DNA from: JABMMZ01 sp964505065 | GTDB taxonomy: Bacteria > Bacteroidota > Bacteroidia > NS11-12g > UBA955 | Direction of reading: 5' to 3' | Length of the DNA: 8,876 bases | Assembly: GCA_964505065.1 (NCBI GenBank) | Contig: CAZDGF010000088.1 | Location: forward strand, 1-8,876 | In this document: one piece after another, positions 1 through 6,448 of the stretch | Numbering within the stretch: the first letter of the stretch is position 1 | Layout of the letters: every line of letters starts with the position of its first letter | Notes under the pieces: generated by a model | What the model saw: only the letters and a program-made list of their open reading frames with translations | Database searches by the model: none | Told to the model about the DNA's origin: nothing | Made by a program: the position numbers and the translations under genes

Positions 1-56
1 TATTGATTTGACTCGGTAATTTTTATTCCTAATTTTTATTTAGGACAGTATTGTGG

Positions 57-106
57 ACAAATATAAAATTAAATTTCATAGTTAGTAAATTTAATTTTAT
101 ATTTGT
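57..106. repeat. Perfect 20-bp inverted repeat with 10-nt loop before the T9SS gene
   Basis: The arms 57-76 and 87-106 are exact reverse complements (left arm begins ACAAATATAAAATT, right arm ends AATTTTATATTTGT) around a 10-nt loop, CATAGTTAGT. The right arm ends 3 bases before the ATG at 110. The stem is almost all A/T, so it does not resemble a normal GC-rich terminator. Because of the symmetry each strand carries a TATATTTG box. It may be an operator, a 5' mRNA hairpin or a mobile-element remnant; the sequence alone does not decide. Confidence 0.85.
98..105 (+). promoter_or_regulatory. Bacteroidota -7 box (TATATTTG), possible leaderless promoter
   Basis: TATATTTG is a full match to the Bacteroidota sigma-ABfA -7 consensus TAnnTTTG and ends 4 bases before the ATG at 110. 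If used, transcription would begin at or within a few bases of the start codon, giving a leaderless mRNA. No good TTTG -33 element is visible at the usual spacing, and the box lies inside the inverted repeat 57-106, so a chance match in AT-rich DNA is possible. Confidence 0.4.
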
Positions 107-109
107 GTT

Positions 110-2128
110 ATGAAATATTTGATACTCTCTTTTTGTTTGTTAAGTATAAATATTATTAATTCTCAAACTAAAAATACAAGTAGATGGTATTTTGGCAATA
201 AATGTGGTTTGGTGTTTAAGAATAATATTGTTTATAATGATACATTTACAAATATAATTAACCATGAGGGTACTTCTATTATTGAAATTAATGATAGTAG
301 CTTTTTCTATTCAGATGGTAGAAATATTTATAATAAAAAACATAATATCATATTGCAAGGGCTCAAATCAGAAATTAGTTCAACACAGGGTTCTATTATG
401 CTAATGCACCCCAACAATGATAGTATTATTTTTATGGTAACAAATTCTGCTATTGGAAATACAGATTGTAAATCCTATTATTATGAATTATTGATACTAA
501 ATGATACTTTATTGAAATTAAAAAGTGAAAAATTACTTAATCTATATGGCAGCGAAAAACTATCTGCTGTTAATCATCAAAATGGTAGGGATATTTGGTT
601 AATATCCCATTCTTATACGGGTAATAACTATATGTGTTATTTATTGAAAAATAACGGATTAATTCAATGTAGAATTGATAATTATATCGGCACAAATTTT
701 TTCAATTATAATGGAGGCTCTGTTGGTCAAATCAAATTTAGTTCAGATGGGGAATATATTATATCTTCATCATGGCTTCAGGGGAGGCTTGATTTATTTA
801 AATTTAACAATGCGAGAGGGCAATTATATGATAGTGTTGTTTTAGGTCAACATTCCTTTGGGAGTGAATTTTCGAAAAATACAAATTTTGCATATATTAC
901 AAATTCAGTTACAGGCGAACTTATTCAATTTGATTTAAGAAATTGGAACTTTGACTCCATTAGATTATCTCGAAAAATTATAACATCAAAAGGCTCAAAA
1001 AAAATATCATCACTTCAACTAGCCCCTAATGGAAAAATATATTGGAGTAGTTTAGATTCCTCTTATTATTTAGCAGCCATAGAAGAACCTGATAAAAATG
1101 GTGATAGCTGTAAATTTAACTTTAGGAGCATTTATTTGCAAGGTAAAAAAAGTACGGCAGGGCTTCCCACATTCAACCAATCCTATTTCCATACCCCTGC
1201 CATAAACTACACTTACGAAATGGAGTGTATAAATAACAACATACAATTTTGGGGTAAAGATACTTTTGGAAGTAATACTCACACTTGGCAATTAAGAAAA
1301 CTACCAATTACTTCATGGCAAACTATTAGCAGCAATAAAAATCATACCTATACCTTTGCTGATACAGGCAGATATGAACTGCGCTACATTGCAACAAATG
1401 GAACAAGAAAAGACACTATAAGTAAAACTATAACCATGTACCCAAAAATTAAGAACCAATTTTTAGGTAAAGATACAACATATATTGTAGGCGATATAAT
1501 TAATAAAAAACTATATGCCCCATTGCCTAACCATTATGTAATGTGGCAAGACACAAGCGGTTTAAGTACATTTACAGCTACAAAAAAAGGAGTGTACACT
1601 TGCAAGGTTACCAATCAAGCCTTTTGCGAAGTAACAGATACCATAGAAATAAAAGAATGTTTGAGCCTTGCTGTGCCAAGTATTTATAAAAGGCTAACGG
1701 ATAGTATTTTTTGTACGCACCCTTTGTCAGATACTTTTGTATGGTATAGAAACAATGTACCTTATAAAACTGCTTATACCAATGGAGGGGATATTAGCAG
1801 CCTTAAACTAACAGATACAGGAACGTATAGAGTGGAGGCTGTGAAGTATGGGCATTGCAATAGGACGAGTTCTACTTTTAATATTAATAAATTGGGAATA
1901 AAAGGAATAAGGATAGAGGATTTAGGAATTAGGGTGTTTCCTAATCCGAGTAGTGGAGTTGTGAATGTTGAGAGTGATATAAATTATAAATTAAAAATAA
2001 CTGATTTAATAGGTAGAACTATTTTAGAAACTGAAAATACTAAACAAGTAATTTTAGTAAAAGGAGTTTATTTTTTGAGGTTTGAGATTGAGGGATATTT
2101 TGTAATTCAAAAAGTGGTGGTTTTATAG
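110..2128 (+). CDS. Secreted multidomain protein with T9SS type A C-terminal sorting domain
   Basis: This 672-residue protein is probably exported by Sec and then carried across the outer membrane by the type IX secretion system. Residues 1-19 form a signal peptide (MKYLILSFCLLSINIINSQ). Residues 20 to about 360 resemble the beta-propeller-like N-terminal region common in Bacteroidota surface proteins (WYFGNKCGLVF, FFYSDGRNIYN, STQGSIM, LQLAPNGKIYWSS, GLPTFNQSYF). Three Ig/PKD-like modules follow at about 365-447, 448-515 and 516-597; the second begins LGKDTTY and contains GVYTCKVTN. From about 602 to the end is a Por-type sorting domain with FPNPSSGVVNV, ITDLIGR, KGVYFLRF and QKVVV, the classic conserved blocks. 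The ligand or substrate is unknown, and I see no catalytic motif. The N-terminal half is visibly more AT-rich than the Ig-like part, while the sorting domain is purine-rich, suggesting modular assembly. No clear terminator separates it from the next + strand gene. Confidence 0.9.
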   Translation: MKYLILSFCLLSINIINSQTKNTSRWYFGNKCGLVFKNNIVYNDTFTNIINHEGTSIIEINDSSFFYSDGRNIYNKKHNIILQGLKSEISSTQGSIMLMHPNNDSIIFMVTNSAIGNTDCKSYYYELLILNDTLLKLKSEKLLNLYGSEKLSAVNHQNGRDIWLISHSYTGNNYMCYLLKNNGLIQCRIDNYIGTNFFNYNGGSVGQIKFSSDGEYIISSSWLQGRLDLFKFNNARGQLYDSVVLGQHSFGSEFSKNTNFAYITNSVTGELIQFDLRNWNFDSIRLSRKIITSKGSKKISSLQLAPNGKIYWSSLDSSYYLAAIEEPDKNGDSCKFNFRSIYLQGKKSTAGLPTFNQSYFHTPAINYTYEMECINNNIQFWGKDTFGSNTHTWQLRKLPITSWQTISSNKNHTYTFADTGRYELRYIATNGTRKDTISKTITMYPKIKNQFLGKDTTYIVGDIINKKLYAPLPNHYVMWQDTSGLSTFTATKKGVYTCKVTNQAFCEVTDTIEIKECLSLAVPSIYKRLTDSIFCTHPLSDTFVWYRNNVPYKTAYTNGGDISSLKLTDTGTYRVEAVKYGHCNRTSSTFNINKLGIKGIRIEDLGIRVFPNPSSGVVNVESDINYKLKITDLIGRTILETENTKQVILVKGVYFLRFEIEGYFVIQKVVVL

Positions 2129-2134
2129 TTAAAG

Positions 2135-2148
2135 AATGTAGCTACGTT
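2135..2148. repeat. Short near-palindrome around GTAGCTAC
   Basis: AATGTAGCTACGTT has a perfect 8-bp palindromic core, GTAGCTAC (2138-2145), with flanks that pair apart from one T/G position. It lies between the T9SS gene stop and the HEPN gene and overlaps the ATG-TAG pair at 2136-2141. It could be a small operator, but it is short enough to be chance. Confidence 0.3.
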
Positions 2149-2198
2149 ATAAGATTGATTCTGAATTAGAAATAGAATTACAAATTGAACTCGACAAA
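2142..2198 (+). other. Coding-like in-frame extension upstream of the HEPN gene start
   Basis: The frame of the gene starting at 2199 stays open back to 2142 and reads LRYKIDSELEIELQIELDK, a charged helical sequence that runs smoothly into MRDNILKVQECF. Just before it is ATG (2136-2138) followed at once by TAG (2139-2141). No ATG, GTG or TTG lies in frame between the TAG and 2199; only ATT and ATA codons do. The stretch may be a formerly translated N-terminus that lost its start to a nonsense change in codon 2, or a region translated from a rare start. Confidence 0.4.
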
Positions 2199-2780
2199 AT
2201 GAGAGATAATATTCTCAAGGTTCAAGAATGTTTTAAAATTTACGATTATTTTACATCTGAAAACACCACAGAAGAAAACTTAATAATACATCAAAGTATT
2301 TCCATCAAGTTTATTAATTCTATACTTTTGGAAAGTATCTTCATAGAATTATCAAAACTATATAATTCTAAAGAAAAATTTAATATTAGTAAGTTCGTGA
2401 ACAAATTTCGCAAAGAATATACTTCTTTTAGTGTTCCAATAGACACAATTAACTTATGGTCTAATAGTATTAATGCACAAAGAAATCAAATTAATACAAT
2501 TACAAATTTCAGAAACCGAATAACCCATAATGAAATTTCAAATAATGAAAAAGAAGTTCCACAAATTACTAAAAAAGAAATTAGACGGTTGATAACGACC
2601 ACTTGTGATATTTTCAAAGGTATTTATTATGAATTAAAACAAAGTAGTTTTATGATTGAAGAACCTGTAAATCAGCCAATAGATGACTTGAAAAAATTAA
2701 TAAATATACTTGCTTCTAAAAAAAGAATTGAACTTGATGAAATTGCCACCATAGGAAAAGCATTTGGGCTTGATTCTTAA
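2199..2780 (+). CDS. HEPN-domain protein, probably AbiU2-like
   Basis: The product has 193 residues, is mostly helical, and has no signal peptide or membrane segment, so it should be cytoplasmic. Residues 105-110 read RNRITH, matching the RNxxxH form of the Rx4-6H motif that marks HEPN ribonuclease domains. The layout fits the AbiU2-like HEPN family: an N-terminal helix with KVQECFKIYDYF, a central helix SILLESIFIELSKLYNSKE, then the FRNRITHNE motif before a last long helix. Known HEPN proteins often act as RNA-cleaving toxins or abortive-infection factors; that role is inferred here. The C-terminal 40 residues (from about EEPVNQ) are an extra tail I do not recognise. It follows the T9SS gene by 70 bp, has no adjacent MNT-type nucleotidyltransferase, and is very AT-rich compared with the queG-trxB block, consistent with acquisition by transfer. 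The ATG at 2199 is the first usable start, but the family usually begins about 20 residues earlier, so the N-terminus may be truncated. Confidence 0.65.
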   Translation: MRDNILKVQECFKIYDYFTSENTTEENLIIHQSISIKFINSILLESIFIELSKLYNSKEKFNISKFVNKFRKEYTSFSVPIDTINLWSNSINAQRNQINTITNFRNRITHNEISNNEKEVPQITKKEIRRLITTTCDIFKGIYYELKQSSFMIEEPVNQPIDDLKKLINILASKKRIELDEIATIGKAFGLDS

Positions 2781-2873
2781 ATTAAAATATCATTATTTTT
2801 TAGGTTTGATAATTGGAGTTAATACTCACGCAAAAAGTTCGCCATTTCGCTAATCTGTTCCACAATTGAAACT

Positions 2874-2905
2874 AAAGGCTTTGCAGAAATGTAAAGTCTT
2901 TTTTT
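2874..2905 (+). terminator. Rho-independent terminator of the HEPN gene
   Basis: AAAGGCTTT (2874-2882) pairs with AAAGTCTTT (2893-2901) over 9 bp with one G-U wobble, around a 10-nt loop, and runs into further Ts to 2905. On the opposite strand the wobble becomes an A/C mismatch, so it should work mainly on + strand transcripts coming from the HEPN gene. Confidence 0.65.
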
Positions 2906-2916
2906 ATTTCAACTAT

Positions 2917-3837
2917 CTATTTTTCAATAAAAGCAATGTTTCTTTTTAAGCCTTCGTATTTGGTTCGTTTAATTGCACTTTTAGAAAATAGTTGATTAAA
3001 AACACTCTCTGTAATCTCTAACCACTCTTCTTTTTCCATATTTTCAAATTTTGCCAATGGTTCAAATCTACGCTCTTGGTGCGGCTTACTAAATCTGTTC
3101 CAAGGGCATACATCTTGGCAAATATCACAACCAAATATCCAACCCTCCATTTTACCTTTAAAATCAGCAGGAATTTCTTCTTTTAACTCTATAGTAAGAT
3201 ACGAAATACACTGGCTAGCATTTAAGGTTTTATTTGGCAAAATAGCAGATGTAGGGCAAGCATCTATACAAGCAGTGCAGGTGCCACAATAATCTTTTGT
3301 AGCATTATCCGGAGTACACTCTAAGTCTATAACTAATTCGGCTAAAAACATAAATGAGCCTTGTTGTTTATTAATTACCAAACCATGTTTTCCTACCCAA
3401 CCTATACCGCTTTTTTCTGCCCAAGCGCGCTCCATTATGGGCGCACTATCCGTAAATGCTCTACCTTGTACTTTGCCTATTTTTTCTTCAATTAAAAATA
3501 TTAGTTCTTTGCATTTTTCTTTAACAACATAGTGGTAATCTTGCCCATAAGCATATTTGGCAATTTTAAAATCGGAATCAACTTTTTCATTTTTAGGAAA
3601 ATAATTATACATAAGGCTAACTATCGTTTTAGCTTCAGGCACAAGTAATGTGGGGTTTAGGCGCATATCAAAGTAATTTTCCATATACTTCATTTTGCCA
3701 TGATAGCCTTTGTGCAACCAAGCCTCCAGTCGTGAGGCCTCTTTGGTTAAAAAACCTGCTTTACTGATTCCACAAAACGAGAAACCTACTTGTTGTGCAA
3801 GTTGTTTTATTAGTTGGCTATTTTTTAAGTTAGACAT
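2917..3837 (-). CDS. queG: Epoxyqueuosine reductase QueG
   Basis: QueG catalyses the last step of queuosine synthesis, reducing epoxyqueuosine to queuosine in the anticodon wobble position of tRNAs for Tyr, His, Asn and Asp; the family uses cobalamin and two [4Fe-4S] clusters. The sequence shows the ferredoxin-like cysteine motif CGTCTACIDACP (C184, C187, C190, C194), followed by C210 and CDICQDVCPWN (C237, C240, C244), together enough for two clusters. The family signature DSAPIMERAWAEKSGIGWVGK lies at 130-150, with D130 in the position of the conserved aspartate. At 306 residues it is the short form, lacking the C-terminal HEAT-like region of the roughly 380-residue E. coli type. The start MSNLKNSQ fits the family N-terminus. 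It is separated from the DUF2480 gene upstream by 83 bp and is convergent with the HEPN gene. The protein is soluble and cytoplasmic. Confidence 0.95.
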   Translation of the reverse strand: MSNLKNSQLIKQLAQQVGFSFCGISKAGFLTKEASRLEAWLHKGYHGKMKYMENYFDMRLNPTLLVPEAKTIVSLMYNYFPKNEKVDSDFKIAKYAYGQDYHYVVKEKCKELIFLIEEKIGKVQGRAFTDSAPIMERAWAEKSGIGWVGKHGLVINKQQGSFMFLAELVIDLECTPDNATKDYCGTCTACIDACPTSAILPNKTLNASQCISYLTIELKEEIPADFKGKMEGWIFGCDICQDVCPWNRFSKPHQERRFEPLAKFENMEKEEWLEITESVFNQLFSKSAIKRTKYEGLKRNIAFIEK

Positions 3838-3920
3838 TATTATCTAATCGTAGTATTTATAAATTAGCTCTATGCTTAATGTATGAATATTATAAGAAAT
3901 CTCTTTTTAATTCTTAAAAT

Positions 3921-4424
3921 TTATACCTTTTTATAAATAGGCACAGTGCTACAAGGTTCGCCAAACATTAAAGATTTTACAATAGGGCTTAGCTTTTGGG
4001 TAAGCATAACATAGGCACTATTGGGTACAGGTTTATCGCTACAACCTTTTACAACTACTCTTTGGTTTTCGAAACCGGAGTAATTAAAATTTTCTAAAGC
4101 TTTTACAAATAAGGTGTGGTTTAATGTTTCTATATTGCCTAATACACAATTTTTTGCAATGCCACTCAATTTATTGGCTACCAGCATATACGCCCAAGTA
4201 GGCACTATGGCATCGGAGCTGCAAAATAAAGCCACATTACAATGGTTGTACTGCGTCCAATCGTGGGTTTTTATATAGGCTCTAAATTCAGTTTCTTTGA
4301 GCATTAAACCCATATATAATTGTTCTTTTATATCTATTTCTTTTTGTTGTGCAGGGTCTATTAGTTCTTCTAAATTAAAAGTTAACAAACCACTCCCTGC
4401 CACTTTGTTTACAATTTCTTCCAT
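3921..4424 (-). CDS. DUF2480 family protein
   Basis: This 167-residue cytoplasmic protein matches the DUF2480 family, which is widespread in Bacteroidota and has no established function. Recognisable family features are the start MEEIVNKVAGSGLLTFNLEE, the block HDWTQYNHCNVALFCSSDAIVPTWAYML, a KGCSDKPVPNSAYV block, and the terminal MFGEPCSTVPIYKK. The length is typical of the family. Several cysteines in conserved-looking positions (CSSD, KGCSD, EPCSTVP) could bind a metal or cluster, but this is inference. It lies between queG and trxB on the same strand with gaps of 83 and 98 bp, so an operon is possible; however, a good promoter box sits directly before it. Confidence 0.9.
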   Translation of the reverse strand: MEEIVNKVAGSGLLTFNLEELIDPAQQKEIDIKEQLYMGLMLKETEFRAYIKTHDWTQYNHCNVALFCSSDAIVPTWAYMLVANKLSGIAKNCVLGNIETLNHTLFVKALENFNYSGFENQRVVVKGCSDKPVPNSAYVMLTQKLSPIVKSLMFGEPCSTVPIYKKV

Positions 4425-4428
4425 TTTT

Positions 4429-4442
4429 ATTTTGCAAAATTA
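4429..4442 (-). promoter_or_regulatory. Bacteroidota -7 box TAATTTTG overlapping a 12-bp palindrome
   Basis: On the minus strand TAATTTTG (4442-4435) matches TAnnTTTG fully and ends 10 bases before the DUF2480 start codon, implying a very short leader. It overlaps the perfect palindrome ATTTTGCAAAAT (4429-4440), which could be a repressor site. No clear TTTG -33 element stands at the expected distance. Confidence 0.45.
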
Positions 4443-4522
4443 CACTTATAATTTTATAATGAGTTATCAATAAAAATAATAGCATTGATAAATAAAAATT
4501 TAGTACAATTTAGTATCAAAAT

Positions 4523-5461
4523 TTAATGCTGCGCAGCCAACCATCTTTCGGCATCTAATGCAGCCATGCAGCCACTTCCTGCAGCTGTTACAGCTTGGCG
4601 GTAAATTTTGTCTTGCGCATCTCCACAGGCAAATACACCCTCAATATTGGTATAAGTACTATCAGGCTTTGTTATCAAATAGCCTTGCTCGTCCATATCC
4701 AACCAGTTTTTAAAAATAGCGGTATTAGGTGTATGCCCAATGGCTACAAAAAAACCATGAATTGGAATTTCTTTGGTAGTATTATCTAAATTATTTTTAA
4801 TTCTAACACCTTCAACAACTGTATCGCCCAATATTTCATCTGTTTCGCTATGGTAATGAATGGTAATATTAGCCGTATTTTCTACTCTGTGCTGCATAGC
4901 TTTGCTGGCTCTAAACTCGCCCCTACGCACTATCATGTGTACATGGCTACATATTTTAGATAAATAACTTGCTTCTTCGCAAGCCGTATCGCCTGCGCCT
5001 ACTATGGCTACATCTTTGCCTCTATAAAAAAAACCATCGCATACTGCACATGCGCTAACACCGCTGCCATTTAGTTTTTTTTCACTCGGAATACCCAACC
5101 ATTTTGCACTTGCTCCTGTGGCTATTATGACAGTTTTTGCCAAAATAGTTTTCATACCATCGGCTATACATTTAAAAGGGCGGCTGCTAAAGTCAACTTC
5201 TGTTATCATACCAAAACGAACATCAGCACCAAGTCTTACAGCTTGTTTTTTAAAATTATCCATCATTTCTGGTCCCATTATACCATCTGGATAGCCAGGG
5301 TAATTTTCTACATCGGTAGTAATGGTTAATTGCCCACCTGGCTGCAAGCCTTCGTACATTACAGGTTTCATATCTGCTCTTGCTGCATATATAGCTGCTG
5401 TAAACCCCGCTGGTCCACTGCCTATAATTAAACATTCTACATTTTCTTCACTATGATTCAT
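4523..5461 (-). CDS. trxB: Thioredoxin-disulfide reductase
   Basis: TrxB uses NADPH and FAD to reduce oxidised thioredoxin in the cytoplasm, supplying ribonucleotide reductase and thiol repair. The 312-residue length is typical of the low-molecular-weight bacterial enzyme. The N-terminal FAD-binding motif GSGPAGFTAA is at 14-23, the redox-active CAVC at 138-141 (family CxxC), the NADPH-binding Rossmann motif GAGDTA at 155-160 followed by VRRGEFRAS (residues 178-186, the NADP phosphate-binding arginines), and the second FAD motif GVFACGDAQD at 275-284. All key residues are present. It is transcribed from the same strand as the DUF2480 gene and queG and is likely first of the three. Its start codon is preceded by TTTATTTG, a near match to the -7 consensus. 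Confidence 0.97.
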   Translation of the reverse strand: MNHSEENVECLIIGSGPAGFTAAIYAARADMKPVMYEGLQPGGQLTITTDVENYPGYPDGIMGPEMMDNFKKQAVRLGADVRFGMITEVDFSSRPFKCIADGMKTILAKTVIIATGASAKWLGIPSEKKLNGSGVSACAVCDGFFYRGKDVAIVGAGDTACEEASYLSKICSHVHMIVRRGEFRASKAMQHRVENTANITIHYHSETDEILGDTVVEGVRIKNNLDNTTKEIPIHGFFVAIGHTPNTAIFKNWLDMDEQGYLITKPDSTYTNIEGVFACGDAQDKIYRQAVTAAGSGCMAALDAERWLAAQH

Positions 5462-5560
5462 AATTGCAAATAAAGTAAAAAATTTACAGATTAAATATAA
5501 GCTATTTATATAATGGTATTTTAAAGTATTTTCAGTTTAAAACGAAATTTTTAAAAGAAA

Positions 5561-5654
5561 CGTCATTCTGAACTTTTTTGTTCTGAAAAAAGATTCAGAA
5601 TCTCTTTAAATATAAGATTCTGTATAATTTTGCGAAGCCAAAATTTACAGAATC
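5561..5654. repeat. Hairpin-rich intergenic element built of ATTCTGAA/TTCAGAAT units
   Basis: The element begins CGTCATTCTGAAC and holds five copies of a TTCTGAA-type unit in alternating orientation. ATTCTGAA (5565-5572) and TTCTGAA (5581-5587) can both pair with TTCAGAAT (5594-5601). GATTCTGTATAATTTTG (5616-5632) pairs with CAAAATTTACAGAATC (5639-5654) with one bulged T around the 6-nt loop CGAAGC. The layout is that of a non-coding, REP- or MITE-like interspersed repeat; whether other copies exist in the genome cannot be seen here. Confidence 0.6.
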
Positions 5655-5677
5655 ACTGGGTTTTTATTAAACCTAAC

Positions 5678-5696
5678 TTACTTTATTTTAAAGTAA
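5678..5696. repeat. 8-bp inverted repeat TTACTTTA-TTT-TAAAGTAA
   Basis: TTACTTTA (5678-5685) and TAAAGTAA (5689-5696) are perfect reverse complements with a 3-bp spacer. It sits just upstream of the TGTAACA repeats before the barrel gene and might bind a dimeric regulator. Confidence 0.4.
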
Positions 5697-5700
5697 AATG

Positions 5701-5768
5701 AAAATAATGTAACACTTTTAAAAAATAATGTAACACGTAAAAATGATACTTGCTGCAACTTTGTAACA
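5701..5768. promoter_or_regulatory. Repeated TGTAACA sites upstream of the barrel gene
   Basis: AAAATAATGTAACAC occurs twice (5701-5715 and 5722-5736) exactly 21 bp apart, two helical turns. The core TGTAACA occurs a third time at 5762-5768, 33 bp further on. Same-face spacing in front of a start codon suggests cooperative binding sites for a transcription factor. The last copy overlaps CAACTTTG (5756-5763), a near match to the -7 box TAnnTTTG, 19 bases before the ATG at 5783. Confidence 0.45.
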
Positions 5769-5782
5769 TATAATTTAAACGT

Positions 5783-6412
5783 ATGAAAAAAATAATTTTA
5801 GTATTAACATTGGCTGTAGCAGCTAACAATACACAAGCGCAAGACGATTTTAGAGAGCGTGTAAACTTTGGTGGCAAAATTGGTTTTAACCTTGCCAATG
5901 TTTACGATTCTGATGGCGAAGAATTTGTAGCAGATGCTAAAGGCGGTTTGGCTTTTGGGGCTTTTGCTACCTTGCCTATTGGCAAAACATTGGGTATTCA
6001 GCCAGAAATATTGGTATCTCAAAAAGGCTTTAAATCTACTGGTAGATTATTGGGCAGCACTTATACCCTTACCCGTACTTCTACATTTATAGATGTACCC
6101 ATTTTATTTGCCTTTCGCCCAACGCCATATACAAGTATTTTACTTGGACCTCAATACTCTTACCTAACACGCCAAAAAGATGTATTTGGCAATGGTACAT
6201 CAAGTGTTATGCAGCAACAAGAATTTAACAACGATGATATAAGAAAAAATATTTTAGGTGTAACAGGCGGTATAGATATTAATGCAAGCAATTTGGTATT
6301 GGGCTTGCGTGCAGGTTGGGATTTGCAGAACAACAAAGGCGATGGCACATCAATTACCCCACGCTATAAAAACGTATGGTATCAAGCCACTATTGGTTAC
6401 CGCTTTTTTTAA
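5783..6412 (+). CDS. PorT-like outer-membrane beta-barrel protein
   Basis: This 209-residue protein has a Sec signal peptide (MKKIILVLTLAVAANNTQAQ, residues 1-20) and a mature part of alternating hydrophobic and polar strands. It resembles the Bacteroidota outer-membrane beta-barrel family usually annotated as PorT family (PF13568 type). Typical blocks are GGKIGFNLANVYD, GGLAFGAFATLPIG, LGIQPEILVSQKGF, FIDVPILFAF, SILLGPQYSYL and GVTGGIDI. It ends in ATIGYRFF, with the terminal aromatic residue expected of barrels inserted by the Bam complex. Family members are common, and most have no known role; calling it the T9SS component PorT itself would go too far. It is transcribed alone, with a repeat-bearing upstream region and a strong terminator 36 bases after the stop. 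The start is fixed by the signal peptide. Confidence 0.85.
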   Translation: MKKIILVLTLAVAANNTQAQDDFRERVNFGGKIGFNLANVYDSDGEEFVADAKGGLAFGAFATLPIGKTLGIQPEILVSQKGFKSTGRLLGSTYTLTRTSTFIDVPILFAFRPTPYTSILLGPQYSYLTRQKDVFGNGTSSVMQQQEFNNDDIRKNILGVTGGIDINASNLVLGLRAGWDLQNNKGDGTSITPRYKNVWYQATIGYRFF

Positions 6413-6448
6413 CCGAAAAAAATCTTTTGTGTATTCATTTTAATTTTG

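Larger units (their letters stand above)
5462..5782. other. 321-bp intergenic region with repeats between divergent genes
   Basis: No gene is visible here. The region separates the divergently transcribed trxB and outer-membrane barrel gene and must hold both promoters. From the trxB side it contains featureless AT-rich DNA (to about 5560), an ATTCTGAA-rich hairpin element (5561-5654), an 8-bp inverted repeat (5678-5696) and three TGTAACA copies (5708-5768). Confidence 0.7.

Noticed and set aside
27..45. TCCTAA/TTAGGA 6-bp inverted repeat near the window start as a terminator
   Set aside because: Arms are too short and no T run follows; the upstream gene is outside the window, so no context supports it.
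1070..1291. 73-codon minus-strand open frame inside the T9SS gene
   Set aside because: Lies wholly antisense to a well-supported gene and shows no protein-like pattern; the same holds for antisense frames within trxB (4595-4789), the barrel gene (5804-6022, 6160-6348) and the glycosyltransferase (8131-8385).
4476..4518. TTGATA/TATCAA inverted repeat and ATTTAGTA direct repeat after trxB as a terminator or operator
   Set aside because: Arms of only 6 bp in very AT-rich DNA with a long loop; no T run in the right place.
2917..5461. queG, DUF2480 and trxB as a dedicated functional operon
   Set aside because: Gaps of 83 and 98 bp and a good promoter box before DUF2480 argue for separate or partly separate transcription; no pathway link is known.
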